From: an uncultured Eubacteriales bacterium
Lineage (GTDB): Bacteria; Bacillota; Clostridia; Oscillospirales; CAG-382
DNA length: 22,275 nt
Assembly: GCA_900548115.1 (NCBI GenBank)
Contig: URJL01000036.1
Coordinates: forward strand, 1-22,275
Reading direction: 5' to 3'
Notes under the pieces: model-generated
Seen by the model: the letters and a program-made list of their open reading frames with translations, nothing else
Told to the model about the DNA's origin: nothing
Databases searched by the model: none
Part shown: in pieces, positions 7,621 through 14,155 of the stretch
Numbering within the stretch: position 1 is the first letter of the stretch
Layout: every line of letters begins with the position of its first letter
Translations under genes and position numbers: made by a program

Positions 7621-8184
7621 CAAGAAAAAGCCGAGGTCGAAGGCGGCGAGGTTTACATCCAAAAATTTGGCGGGTACGGTTTTTTTGATCGTTTCGACCC
7701 AATGTTCGTACGGAATATCGGTATTCTTTGCCATAACGCCGATCAAAACGACGTTGACCGCACGGGCATTTCCCGCTTTTTCGGCAAGCTCCAGCGCCGG
7801 GACGGCGGTGAGATCGACCTTCTCGGCGATCTTCTTTTCAATATCCGCCGGATACTGCGCCGCGCCCGTGATCACGGGCATGGGATTGATCTTCTGCGAG
7901 TTCAAGATCATTTTTCCGCCCTCTTTTACAAAGGGAAGCGCACGATAGGCTTCGAGCAATTCGAAAGCAAGCACGATGTCGGCTTCGCCTTTGTCGATGA
8001 TGGGCGAATAAACCTTATTGCCGAATTTTACATAAGTCACAACGCTTCCGCCGCGCTGGCTCATACCGTGAACCTCGGAGACCTTTACGTCTTTTCCGAG
8101 CGCGATGACGGCGTTGCCCAAAATGCGGCTGGCAAGCAATGTTCCCTGTCCGCCGACACCGACGATCATAATATTCTTTGTCAT
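7615..8184 (-). CDS. iorB: Indolepyruvate:ferredoxin oxidoreductase, beta subunit
   Basis: A 189-aa subunit of the arylpyruvate-specific 2-oxoacid oxidoreductase (2-oxoacid + CoA + oxidised Fd = acyl-CoA + CO2 + reduced Fd). It is a gamma-type domain with GVGGQG (9-14), VSEVHGMSQRGGSV (about 34-47) and a C-terminal helical part, at about the normal length. It starts 3 nt after the iorA stop, with GGAGGAG inside the end of iorA, so translation is coupled and the subunits are made together. The C-terminus is unusual at DNA level: the last residues (FLP) and the TGA stop lie in the TTGCCGTGA start of an intergenic repeat. The identification is firm because IorA is adjacent and has its own diagnostic domains. 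Confidence 0.95.
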   Translation of the reverse strand: MTKNIMIVGVGGQGTLLASRILGNAVIALGKDVKVSEVHGMSQRGGSVVTYVKFGNKVYSPIIDKGEADIVLAFELLEAYRALPFVKEGGKMILNSQKINPMPVITGAAQYPADIEKKIAEKVDLTAVPALELAEKAGNARAVNVVLIGVMAKNTDIPYEHWVETIKKTVPAKFLDVNLAAFDLGFFLP

Positions 8185-8187
8185 AAT

Positions 8188-9942
8188 TCAGTTCTCCTCC
8201 TTTGCAATTGCTCCGAAGGGACATACATTCACGCAAAGTCCGCAGCCGTTGCACTGATTTTTATCGATTACGACCTTGCCCTCCCGAACCGAAATGGCGG
8301 GACAGCCGAGCTTCATGCACATTTTGCAATTGCGGCAGTTGTCGCCGATCTTGCAATGCCCCGTGTATTTTACGGTTTTCAAAAGGGCGCACGGGCGCTG
8401 TGCGATGATGACCGACGGCTCGTCGGCGGCGACCTCTTCTTTTACGACCTGTTCGAATTTCTTCACGTCAAACGGATCGCAGACGACCACGCGCTCCACG
8501 CCGACAGCTTTGCAAAGGGAAAGGAGATTGACCTGCTTTGTCGCTTCGCCGCGGATGGTCTTGCCCGTCGTCGGGTTGTCCTGATGTCCGGTCATGCCCG
8601 TGATGGAGTTGTCGAGAATGATAACGGTGTTGGCGCCTTTATTATACACGATGTCGACAAGACCCGTAATGCCCGAATGCATAAAGGTCGAGTCGCCGAT
8701 GACCGATACGAGCTTTTTGTTAAATTCTTTTCCGCGCGCTTTTGCCATGCCGAGAGCGGCGCTGACCGACGCGCCCATGCAGACGGTCGTATCGACCGAG
8801 GCAAGCGGCGCAACGGCGCCCAGCGTATAACAGCCGATATCGCCCGAGACGGTAAGTCCGAGCTTTTTCAGCACATAAAACGTTCCGCGGTGCGGACAGC
8901 CCGCGCACATAACGGGGGGACGAACCGGAATCGGCTCGGAAAGCGCCGCTCCCTCGGGAGAAGTCTCACCGAAGACCGCTTTTTTGATCATCGCGGGCGT
9001 ATATTCGCCGAGCAGCGAAAAATCGTCGGGGTTTGAGATCTTTCCGATGACCGAAATGCCGAGCGAACGGCAATGCTCTTCGAGAATCGGGTCAAGCTCT
9101 TCGATACAGTAGACCTTGTCGCATTTTGCGGCAAAATCACGGATAAGCTTTTCGGGAAGCGGATAGACCATGCCGAGCTTTAAGTAATTCACGCGGTCGC
9201 CCAGCGCTTCTTTGGCGTACATATAGGCAATGCCCGCCGAAATTACGCCGATCTTTGAACCGTTGTCTTCGATTTTGTTAAGATCGGTTTCCTCGGCAAA
9301 GGCGCGGAGCGCCGCAGTGCGCTTTTCGACCTCGACATGACGCTTTTTCGCACAGGCGGGCATCATAACGAATTTTTCGATGTTCTTTTCGTATTCCTTA
9401 AGCGGAACATCCGCGCGGTCGGAAAGCTCGACCAGACTTTGCGAATGGGAAACGCGGGTCGAAAGGCGCAGAAGGACGGGCGTGTCGAACTGTTCGGAAA
9501 GCGAAAAGGCAAGACGGGTGAACTCTTTGCATTCGCCCGAATCGGACGGCTCGAGCATCATGATCTTGGACGCTTTCGCGTAATGGCGCGAATCCTGCTC
9601 GTTTTGGGAGGAATGCATACCGGGATCGTCGGCGACGCAGAAAACAAGTCCGCCGTTAACTCCGATATAGCTCATGGTGAAAACGGGGTCTGCCATAACA
9701 TTCAGACCGACGTGCTTGCAGCACGACATGGCGCGTGCGCCGCCGATCGACGCACCGATGGCGACCTCCGCCGCGACCTTTTCGTTGGGCGACCATTCGA
9801 CATAGACTTCATTTGCGTCATACGTCGCCATACATTCGGTGATTTCGGTCGAGGGGGTTCCGGGATACGAGGCAACGACCCGTACTCCGGCTTCATAAGC
9901 GCCGCGCGCAACGGCGGCGTTTCCGAGAAGCAATTGTTTCAT
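8188..9942 (-). CDS. iorA: Indolepyruvate:ferredoxin oxidoreductase, alpha subunit
   Basis: A 584-aa TPP and Fe-S enzyme subunit. The N-terminal pyrimidine-binding domain starts MKQLLLGNAAVARGAYEAGV and has SYPGTPSTEI. The middle carries the transketolase C-like domain. The TPP-PP domain has CAGCPHRG, GDIGC and the GDS...ILDN pair (GDSTFMHSG to IILDNSITGMTGHQ). The C-terminal ferredoxin domain has one variant cluster (CRNCKMCMKLGCP) and one canonical cluster (CNGCGLCVNVCP). I start at ATG 9942 because AAAGGA lies 10 nt upstream and this start gives the conserved N-terminus; the frame stays open 22 codons further. The enzyme converts aryl pyruvates (indole-, phenyl-, 4-hydroxyphenyl-) and is reversible given strongly reduced ferredoxin. 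Confidence 0.96.
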   Translation of the reverse strand: MKQLLLGNAAVARGAYEAGVRVVASYPGTPSTEITECMATYDANEVYVEWSPNEKVAAEVAIGASIGGARAMSCCKHVGLNVMADPVFTMSYIGVNGGLVFCVADDPGMHSSQNEQDSRHYAKASKIMMLEPSDSGECKEFTRLAFSLSEQFDTPVLLRLSTRVSHSQSLVELSDRADVPLKEYEKNIEKFVMMPACAKKRHVEVEKRTAALRAFAEETDLNKIEDNGSKIGVISAGIAYMYAKEALGDRVNYLKLGMVYPLPEKLIRDFAAKCDKVYCIEELDPILEEHCRSLGISVIGKISNPDDFSLLGEYTPAMIKKAVFGETSPEGAALSEPIPVRPPVMCAGCPHRGTFYVLKKLGLTVSGDIGCYTLGAVAPLASVDTTVCMGASVSAALGMAKARGKEFNKKLVSVIGDSTFMHSGITGLVDIVYNKGANTVIILDNSITGMTGHQDNPTTGKTIRGEATKQVNLLSLCKAVGVERVVVCDPFDVKKFEQVVKEEVAADEPSVIIAQRPCALLKTVKYTGHCKIGDNCRNCKMCMKLGCPAISVREGKVVIDKNQCNGCGLCVNVCPFGAIAKEEN

Positions 9943-9966
9943 GGGATATCGGTTCCTTTCGTGAGA

Positions 9967-9999
9967 ATCGTGGAAATATCGTGGAAATATCGTGGAAAT
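9967..9999. repeat. Three perfect 11-bp tandem repeats upstream of iorA
   Basis: ATCGTGGAAAT occurs three times head to tail with no mismatch (9967-9977, 9978-9988, 9989-9999), ending 24 nt before the iorA start codon. The period is close to one DNA turn. It could be an operator array, a leader element or simple slippage. No clear promoter is visible around it. Confidence 0.75.
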
Positions 10000-10029
10000 T
10001 AAGAACAATATAAGGAAAACGGCAAAGCG

Positions 10030-10265
10030 GATGTCCGTTCTTGCGGAGAATGTGGGAGAAATTTTACTTGCGATGAAAAGTGCGCTTGGGGACGTGTCAG
10101 CACAAATTGCCGTTGCGCCTCCGCCCGCGCCTACTGCGTGGGCGGCACCTCATCCGTCGCCTGTCGGCGACACCTTCCCCTCGAGGGGAAGGCTCTGTTG
10201 CGCATCGAAATTTTATGTCAACATAACACGGGTAAGCCAAATTTTAATCGACATGACAAAGGTAG
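10030..10265. repeat. Composite repeat array upstream of iorA
   Basis: Non-coding run with modules shared with the other arrays: GAAATTTTACTTGCGATGAAAAG, GCCCGCGCCTACTGCGTGGGC, GTCGCCTGTCGGCGAC, the CCTTCCCCTCGAGGGGAAGG palindrome (about 10174-10193), then GCGCATCGAAATTTTATGTCAACATAAC and a second, diverged GTCAACATAAC-like unit (about 10249). No gene supported. Confidence 0.7.
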
Positions 10266-10266
10266 G

Positions 10267-10303
10267 GCGAAATGGGATTCTGACCATCAGAATCCTATTT
10301 CGC
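10267..10303. repeat. Intergenic hairpin repeat, copy 6
   Basis: 17-bp arms (10267-10283 with 10287-10303) around CCA, with a single G-T wobble. The tail is GGCAACACTCCCCGCAGGGG, as in copy 2. The stem differs from neighbouring copies at paired positions. Confidence 0.8.
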
Positions 10304-10465
10304 GGCAACACTCCCCGCAGGGGCGACACCCCGCAAGCCCTTTAAGTCACTTCCGCTTCGCGGAAGTGTGGGGCTTGATCCTAAACTCATTCTTGGGTAC
10401 ACTTCAAAAATCTGTGTCGGCATAACATGGGTAAGCCAAATTTTTACCGACATAACAAGGGTAGG
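10304..10465. repeat. Linker modules between hairpin copies 6 and 7
   Basis: Holds a CCCCGCAAGCCC...GGGCTTG module related to the 44-bp unit at 6698-6741, here with a CACTTCCGCTTCGCGGAAGTG hairpin inserted in its loop (about 10350-10369). Two GTCGGCATAAC / CGACATAAC modules follow (about 10416, 10448). No gene. Confidence 0.6.
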
Positions 10466-10503
10466 GCGAAATCGAATTTCGACCACCGAAATTCGTATTT
10501 CGC
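10466..10503. repeat. Intergenic hairpin repeat, copy 7, just after the acyl-CoA ligase gene
   Basis: GCGAAATCGAATTTCG pairs with CGAAATTCG-T-ATTTCGC, with one bulged T. On the minus strand the element starts TTGCCGCGAAAT about 9 nt after the ligase stop codon, matching the placement after other genes. Confidence 0.75.
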
Positions 10504-10517
10504 GGCAATACCCGCCG

Positions 10518-12152
10518 TTAGGCGCGGTTTTGTTGAGCCACAAGCTTGCTGCCGCCGTAGATCTCGCGAAGCTTGGGCTTTTCGATCTTGCCGGTGGGAT
10601 TGCGGGGGATGTCGGCAAAAATAATGTGCCGCGGGCGCTTGTAACGGGGAAGCTCTTCGCAAAATTCGTTTACTTCCTCTTCCGTGAGCGCATACCCTTC
10701 TTTGACTTCGATAATGGCAGCCGCCGCCTCGCCGAGACGGTGATCGGGCAGTCCGATCACGGCAACGTCTTTGACCGCGTCCATTTTGCGGATAAAGTTT
10801 TCGATCTGAACGGGATAAAGATTCTCGCCGCCCGAAATGATCACGTCTTTTTTGCGGTCGACAAGATAAATGAATCCGTCCTCATCCTCGGTCGCCATGT
10901 CGCCGGTATAAAGCCAGCCGTCCTTCAAAACCTCGTCGGTTGCTTTTTCGTCTTTGTAATAGCAGGTCATGACACCCGGTCCTTTGACGCAAAGCTCGCC
11001 GACCTCACCTTGCTTTATCGGCTCGTTTTTGTCGTCGACGATCTTCACCTGCCAGCCGTAGCCCGCTTTTCCGATCGCGCCGACTTTGTCGACGTTGTCA
11101 AGACCCAAATGGACGCATCCGGGACCGATGGATTCGCTCAGCCCGTAATTCGTGTCGTATTGGTGATGCGGGAAAACGGCAAGCCAGCGCTTGATAAGGC
11201 TCGGCGGGACGGGCTGCGCACCGATGTGCATCAGCCGCCACTGCGAAAGAGAATATTTTGAAAGATCGATCTTTCCCGCGTCGATAGCATCGAGAATATC
11301 CTGCGCCCACGGCACAAGAAGCCAGACGATGGTGCAGTGCTCTTCGGAGACGGCGCGGAGAATCCATTCGGGACGCGTACCCTTTAAAATGACCGCTTTT
11401 CCGCCCGAGATAAGGCTTCCGAACCAGTGCATTTTCGCGCCCGTGTGATACAGCGGCGGAATGCAGAGGAACACATCGTCGTGGGTTTGCAAATGGTGCT
11501 TCTGCTCGACGAGCGCCGCATGCATAAGACTGCGGTGCTTATGTAAGATCGCCTTGGGGAAGCCCGTTGTTCCCGACGAAAAATAGATCGCCGCGTCGTC
11601 CTCGTCGGTGATGGTAAGATCGGGCTTGTGCGACGAGCAGTAGACGATAAAGTTTTCGAAGCAGTCGGCAAAGGTCGGACAGTCTTCTCCGACGTAAAAC
11701 AGCTGCTTTACATCGGGGATACGGTTGCAGATCTCCTCGATTCGACCCGTGAATTCCGGACCGAAGATCAAAATCGAAACATCGGCTTTGCCGAGACAGT
11801 ATTTTATTTCCTCGGCGGTATAACGGTAATTGAGCGGGACGGCAATGCCGCCGGCTTTCAAAATGCCGAAATAAACGGGAAGCCATTCGATGGAATTCAT
11901 CATCAGGATCGCAACCTTGTCGCCGCGCTTTAATCCGCGGGACAAAAGAAGATTGGCAAAGCGATTGGCTTTTTTGTCAAAATCGCCCCAGGTAAGCTCG
12001 CGGCGAAGCGGCTCGCCCGGCTCGGGCTGCATAAGCGAATATTCCCGCCATGTAATGCGGCTTTCGGGCTTGAATTCGGGATTGATCTCCACAAGAGCCG
12101 TTTCGTCGCGGAATTCGCGGGCGTTTCGTTCGAGAAATTCGGTAATGGGCAT
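10518..12152 (-). CDS. Acyl/aryl-CoA synthetase (AMP-binding), controlled by a T-box
   Basis: A 544-aa class I adenylate-forming ligase. Motifs are the ATP loop SSGTTGFPK (192-200), YGLSES (336-341), YTGD (415-418), the hinge VDRKKDVIISGGENLYP (431-447) and the catalytic lysine K522 in PRNPTGKIEK. It activates a carboxylic acid to its CoA thioester. The start ATG 12152 has an AGAGGAAAAG ribosome-binding site; the open frame upstream runs into the T-box terminator and is not coding. It resembles fatty-acyl/cyclohexanecarboxylate-type ligases, so the substrate is not obvious. The tyrosine-type T-box leader and the downstream iorAB argue for an arylacetate such as 4-hydroxyphenylacetate. This is inference: a medium-chain fatty acid remains possible. 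Confidence 0.9.
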   Translation of the reverse strand: MPITEFLERNAREFRDETALVEINPEFKPESRITWREYSLMQPEPGEPLRRELTWGDFDKKANRFANLLLSRGLKRGDKVAILMMNSIEWLPVYFGILKAGGIAVPLNYRYTAEEIKYCLGKADVSILIFGPEFTGRIEEICNRIPDVKQLFYVGEDCPTFADCFENFIVYCSSHKPDLTITDEDDAAIYFSSGTTGFPKAILHKHRSLMHAALVEQKHHLQTHDDVFLCIPPLYHTGAKMHWFGSLISGGKAVILKGTRPEWILRAVSEEHCTIVWLLVPWAQDILDAIDAGKIDLSKYSLSQWRLMHIGAQPVPPSLIKRWLAVFPHHQYDTNYGLSESIGPGCVHLGLDNVDKVGAIGKAGYGWQVKIVDDKNEPIKQGEVGELCVKGPGVMTCYYKDEKATDEVLKDGWLYTGDMATEDEDGFIYLVDRKKDVIISGGENLYPVQIENFIRKMDAVKDVAVIGLPDHRLGEAAAAIIEVKEGYALTEEEVNEFCEELPRYKRPRHIIFADIPRNPTGKIEKPKLREIYGGSKLVAQQNRA

Positions 12153-12212
12153 AGTCTTTTCCTCTTCATTATAGAATAAAAATTCAATAAAAACAAGCGT
12201 TTTTCGGAAAAC

Positions 12213-12244
12213 AAAAAAGCCCTCTGTTTTTTTCAACAGAGGGC
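12213..12244 (-). terminator. T-box regulatory terminator
   Basis: 10-bp stem GCCCTCTGTT/AACAGAGGGC (12219-12228 with 12235-12244) followed on the minus strand by six T residues. It lies immediately 3' of the T-box antiterminator motif and 61 nt before the ligase start, so it is the attenuator controlling that gene. Confidence 0.92.
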
Positions 12245-12497
12245 GAATCAGCGCGGTACCACCTCAACTTCGCCGACCTTTTTAAAAAAAGCCGACCTTT
12301 GCAAAGACCGAAGCGCGCGGGCGCGCCGATCTCTCGCGCAGTAACGGGCGCACCCGTTGTGTCTTACACAGCAAAAATTTTGCCTTCGGCACAAAGCTCA
12401 CGAAGTGTATTCGACGCGCTCCCGTGTCCGACTTGCACCGTCCGTCGGCTCTCTTTTCGCGGGGAAACGATCTACTTGTCTCCGATCACGGCTATTC
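12213..12497 (-). promoter_or_regulatory. T-box riboswitch leader, predicted tRNA-Tyr specificity
   Basis: Full-length leader. Near the 5' end is the stem I region with GATCGGAGACAAGTAGATC and the AGAGAGCC and GGTGCAAGTCGG elements typical of stem I. The specifier region reads GTCGAATACACTTCG: the GAA-NNN-AC pattern places the codon TAC (Tyr) at 12409-12407. The T-box consensus AGGTGGTACCGCG is at 12264-12252, enclosed by GGCGAA/TTCGCC, followed by the terminator. The UGGU in the bulge would pair with an ACCA tRNA end, which suits tRNA-Tyr (discriminator A). Uncharged tRNA-Tyr would stabilise the antiterminator and switch on the ligase gene. Identity as a T-box is near certain; the Tyr assignment is from pattern. 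Confidence 0.93.
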
Positions 12498-12503
12498 TTC
12501 ACT

Positions 12504-12532
12504 ATTATAGCACAGTCTTTTCGATTTGTAAA
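12504..12532 (-). promoter_or_regulatory. Sigma-A promoter of the T-box leader
   Basis: On the minus strand TTTACA (12532-12527), a 17-bp spacer and a perfect TATAAT (12509-12504). The transcript would start near 12497, right at the first bases of stem I. Confidence 0.9.
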
Positions 12533-12622
12533 GAGGATTTTTCGCGCATTTCGACAGAATCTTGTAGGATTACAATAGATATGTTACACCGCCAAAAAAG
12601 AATAGCAAAGGAACGATAAAAA

Positions 12623-12894
12623 ATGAATGACAATAAAAACAATTATGCCCGAACTGCAAAACAGGCGCGGACGCATTGAAGCTTGATCCGCACGAGCCTA
12701 TGTGTCCGTATACGGAATTTCATAACGGTCAGACTTGCACAAAATATGTGTCTATCGAAAAAGATAAACAGCATAGTCAAAAATATATTTTTGGAGGTGA
12801 AATCAAATGGCGAGCAAGCTGCAAAACATCTGTGCTTTATCAAATGAAGTCGGCAAAAGTCTATCCGATTATGGAAAATGGACGGCATTTTTGA
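12623..12894 (+). pseudogene. Small Cys-rich (zinc-ribbon-like) protein, apparently frameshifted
   Basis: An ATG with AAAGGA upstream opens MNDNKNNY but stops after 18 codons. One frame over, the sequence reads CPNCKTGADALKLDPHEPM followed by CPYTEFHNGQTC and a charged tail. This is a C-x2-C plus C-x9-C arrangement suggesting a metal-binding ribbon, but with a stop upstream and no start. Adding one T in AATTATGCCC joins both parts into NNYCPNCKTG, so a single-base deletion is the simplest reading. It is followed at once by the conjugative-transposon fragment below. I do not recognise a named family with certainty. A real frameshift would have to be separated from sequencing error. Confidence 0.45.
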
Positions 12895-12899
12895 AAAGT

Positions 12900-13100
12900 G
12901 CGGCGGAGCAAAAAAAGAAGCACTCTTATGAGCGCTTCTTTTACTTTTGGTTGCGGGGGTGGGATTTGCCCGCCTGCGGGCGGAGCGGTGGCGCGGTCGA
13001 ACAGCCCACCGGGCTGTTCTCTGTGCCGCGCCCTTCAAATCCCACCGCGCGGCGGAGCAAAAAAAGAAGCGCTCTTATGAGCGCTTCTTTTACTTTTGGT
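12900..13100. repeat. Inverted-repeat element bounded by 52-bp direct repeats
   Basis: 12900-12951 and 13049-13100 are identical except for one base (A 12922 / G 13071). Each contains a run of A, a hairpin and a T-rich tail. Between them, GGTGGGATTTG (about 12958-12968) and CAAATCCCACC (about 13035-13045) form an 11-bp terminal inverted repeat around a GC-rich centre with further small palindromes (GCCCGCCTGCGGGC, CAGCCCACCGGGCTG). It interrupts the transposon gene remnant. Confidence 0.75.
13059..13095. terminator. Bidirectional terminator-type hairpin
   Basis: AAGAAGCGCTC (13064-13074), TTAT, GAGCGCTTCTT (13079-13089): an 11-bp perfect stem with an A-run before it and a T-rich run after it. 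The upstream copy near 12915-12940 has one mispair in the stem. Confidence 0.75.
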
Positions 13101-13188
13101 CCGGAAGCGTGATACGGAAGTGAGAGCAACACCCGAAAACACATTGAAAATTCTACATTTTTACGGCATAGACGCACGGGTTTATTAC

Positions 13189-13227
13189 GAAAAAGTAATC
13201 CGCCTCTGTATCGCACAGGGGCGGATT
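13189..13227 (-). terminator. Terminator of the Fic gene
   Basis: 13-bp stem (13197-13209 with 13215-13227, one G-T pair) and a 5-nt loop. On the minus strand it is followed by ACTTTTTC. It lies directly after the Fic stop codon. Confidence 0.85.
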
Positions 13228-13230
13228 TGC

Positions 13231-14127
13231 TTATTGGTCATACGGTACTCGGAAATAGTCCAAATACTTCTTAAATCTGTCCTGTGCAGATAGACAAGTA
13301 TCACGCAGGTAGCCGCGCTCGTTCTGCCATTCCTTCAAGCCTCGGTAGTAGAACATCTTGATGTCGTCCTCGATGATAAACGGCACGATGCTGTTCCGCA
13401 GACATTCTTTGAAAAGGAGCAGGCGCCCGACTCTGCCGTTGCCGTCCTGGAACGGATGGATGCGCTCAAAGCGGTAGTGAAAGTCAAGCAAATCGTCGAA
13501 GGTTTTGCCCTCAATGGCGTTGTACTCGGCAAGCAGCTTCTTCATTTCAGCACCGACATTCTCCGGCGCAGTTGTGTCCATACCACCGACCTCGTTGGGC
13601 AGTCTCTTGTAATCCCCGACGGCAAACCAATCGAGGCGTGAATCGGAAGTTCCGTTTTTCAGAACGGCGTGTAGCTGCTTGATGAACGCCTCGCTCGGAG
13701 CATAATTGGCATTGTCGATCACCATATCAATGCACTTGAAATGGTTGGCGGTCTCGACCACATCGTCAACCTTGACCGCCCCGTCCGATGCGCCGATGGT
13801 GTTCGTCTCAAAGATATAGCGCGTCTGATCGTGGGTAAGGCGACTGCCCTCCATGTGGTTGGAGTTATAGGTCAGATCGATTTGGATTTTATGATAAATG
13901 CCGCCGTGCAGCTTCGCCGCTTTCTCGGCCTTCAGCACCTCAAGAAGGGTCTTTGGTGTATCGGTTTTCTTGTTAATGCGATCGGGCTTCTCCGCGGTTT
14001 CGGGTATGTTCCATGTCTTTCCGGTCAGAAATGCACCGTCGATTTTTCCTTCGGCGCAGTACCCTCGCACGCTGCGTTCGGAAACGCCCCACCTTTTCGC
14101 CGTTTCCGCGACAGAAATATATTTCAT
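13231..14127 (-). CDS. Fic-domain AMP-transferase with N-terminal HTH, class II inhibitory motif
   Basis: A 298-aa protein. Residues 1-45 form a MerR/excisionase-like HTH (MKYISVAETAKRWGVSERSV). The Fic core carries HPFQDGNGRVGR (224-235), with catalytic H224, a complete active-site loop. S89-N-H-M-E93-G94 fits the (S/T)xxxE(G/N) inhibitory helix of class II Fic proteins, in which the glutamate blocks productive ATP binding. Fic enzymes usually transfer AMP to Ser/Thr/Tyr hydroxyls of target proteins. The start has GAGGGAT nearby, and it has its own promoter and terminator. It is divergent from the restriction operon. The fused HTH suggests it binds DNA or regulates itself. The target is unknown. 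Confidence 0.9.
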   Translation of the reverse strand: MKYISVAETAKRWGVSERSVRGYCAEGKIDGAFLTGKTWNIPETAEKPDRINKKTDTPKTLLEVLKAEKAAKLHGGIYHKIQIDLTYNSNHMEGSRLTHDQTRYIFETNTIGASDGAVKVDDVVETANHFKCIDMVIDNANYAPSEAFIKQLHAVLKNGTSDSRLDWFAVGDYKRLPNEVGGMDTTAPENVGAEMKKLLAEYNAIEGKTFDDLLDFHYRFERIHPFQDGNGRVGRLLLFKECLRNSIVPFIIEDDIKMFYYRGLKEWQNERGYLRDTCLSAQDRFKKYLDYFRVPYDQ

Positions 14128-14155
14128 AGAGATCCCTCACTTTCTGCACACGGAT

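Larger units (their letters stand above)
12807..13112 (+). pseudogene. N-terminal remnant of a large conjugative-transposon (ArdC/DNA-methylase-helicase type) protein
   Basis: Begins with a strong TTTGGAGGTGAAA ribosome-binding site and MASKLQNICALSNEVGKSL, then GKWTAFLKSAA. This resembles the start of very large Firmicutes conjugative-transposon proteins (ASKL..IC.LS..V....W..FL.SAA.QYKYPF..QVLIYAQRP). Here homology ends at SAA, exactly where the 52-bp direct repeat begins; the remaining ~65 codons read through terminator and repeat DNA and are not protein-like. So only about 33 native codons survive. The family assignment is from memory of the N-terminal motif. Confidence 0.5.

Noticed and set aside
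7414..9036. A 540-codon plus-strand open frame across iorB and iorA
   Set aside because: It runs antisense to two genes with complete diagnostic motifs and begins in repeat DNA; its translation has no recognisable domain. High-GC antisense frames of this kind are common.
12950..13050. tRNA-like sequence (GGTGGGATTTG resembling a T-arm complement)
   Set aside because: The matching AACCCAC half of a T-arm is missing and no acceptor or anticodon stem fits; the segment is better explained as an inverted-repeat element.
13096..13293. 65-codon plus-strand ORF between the repeat element and the Fic gene
   Set aside because: It crosses the Fic terminator and runs into the Fic coding region, has no ribosome-binding site and no recognisable motif.
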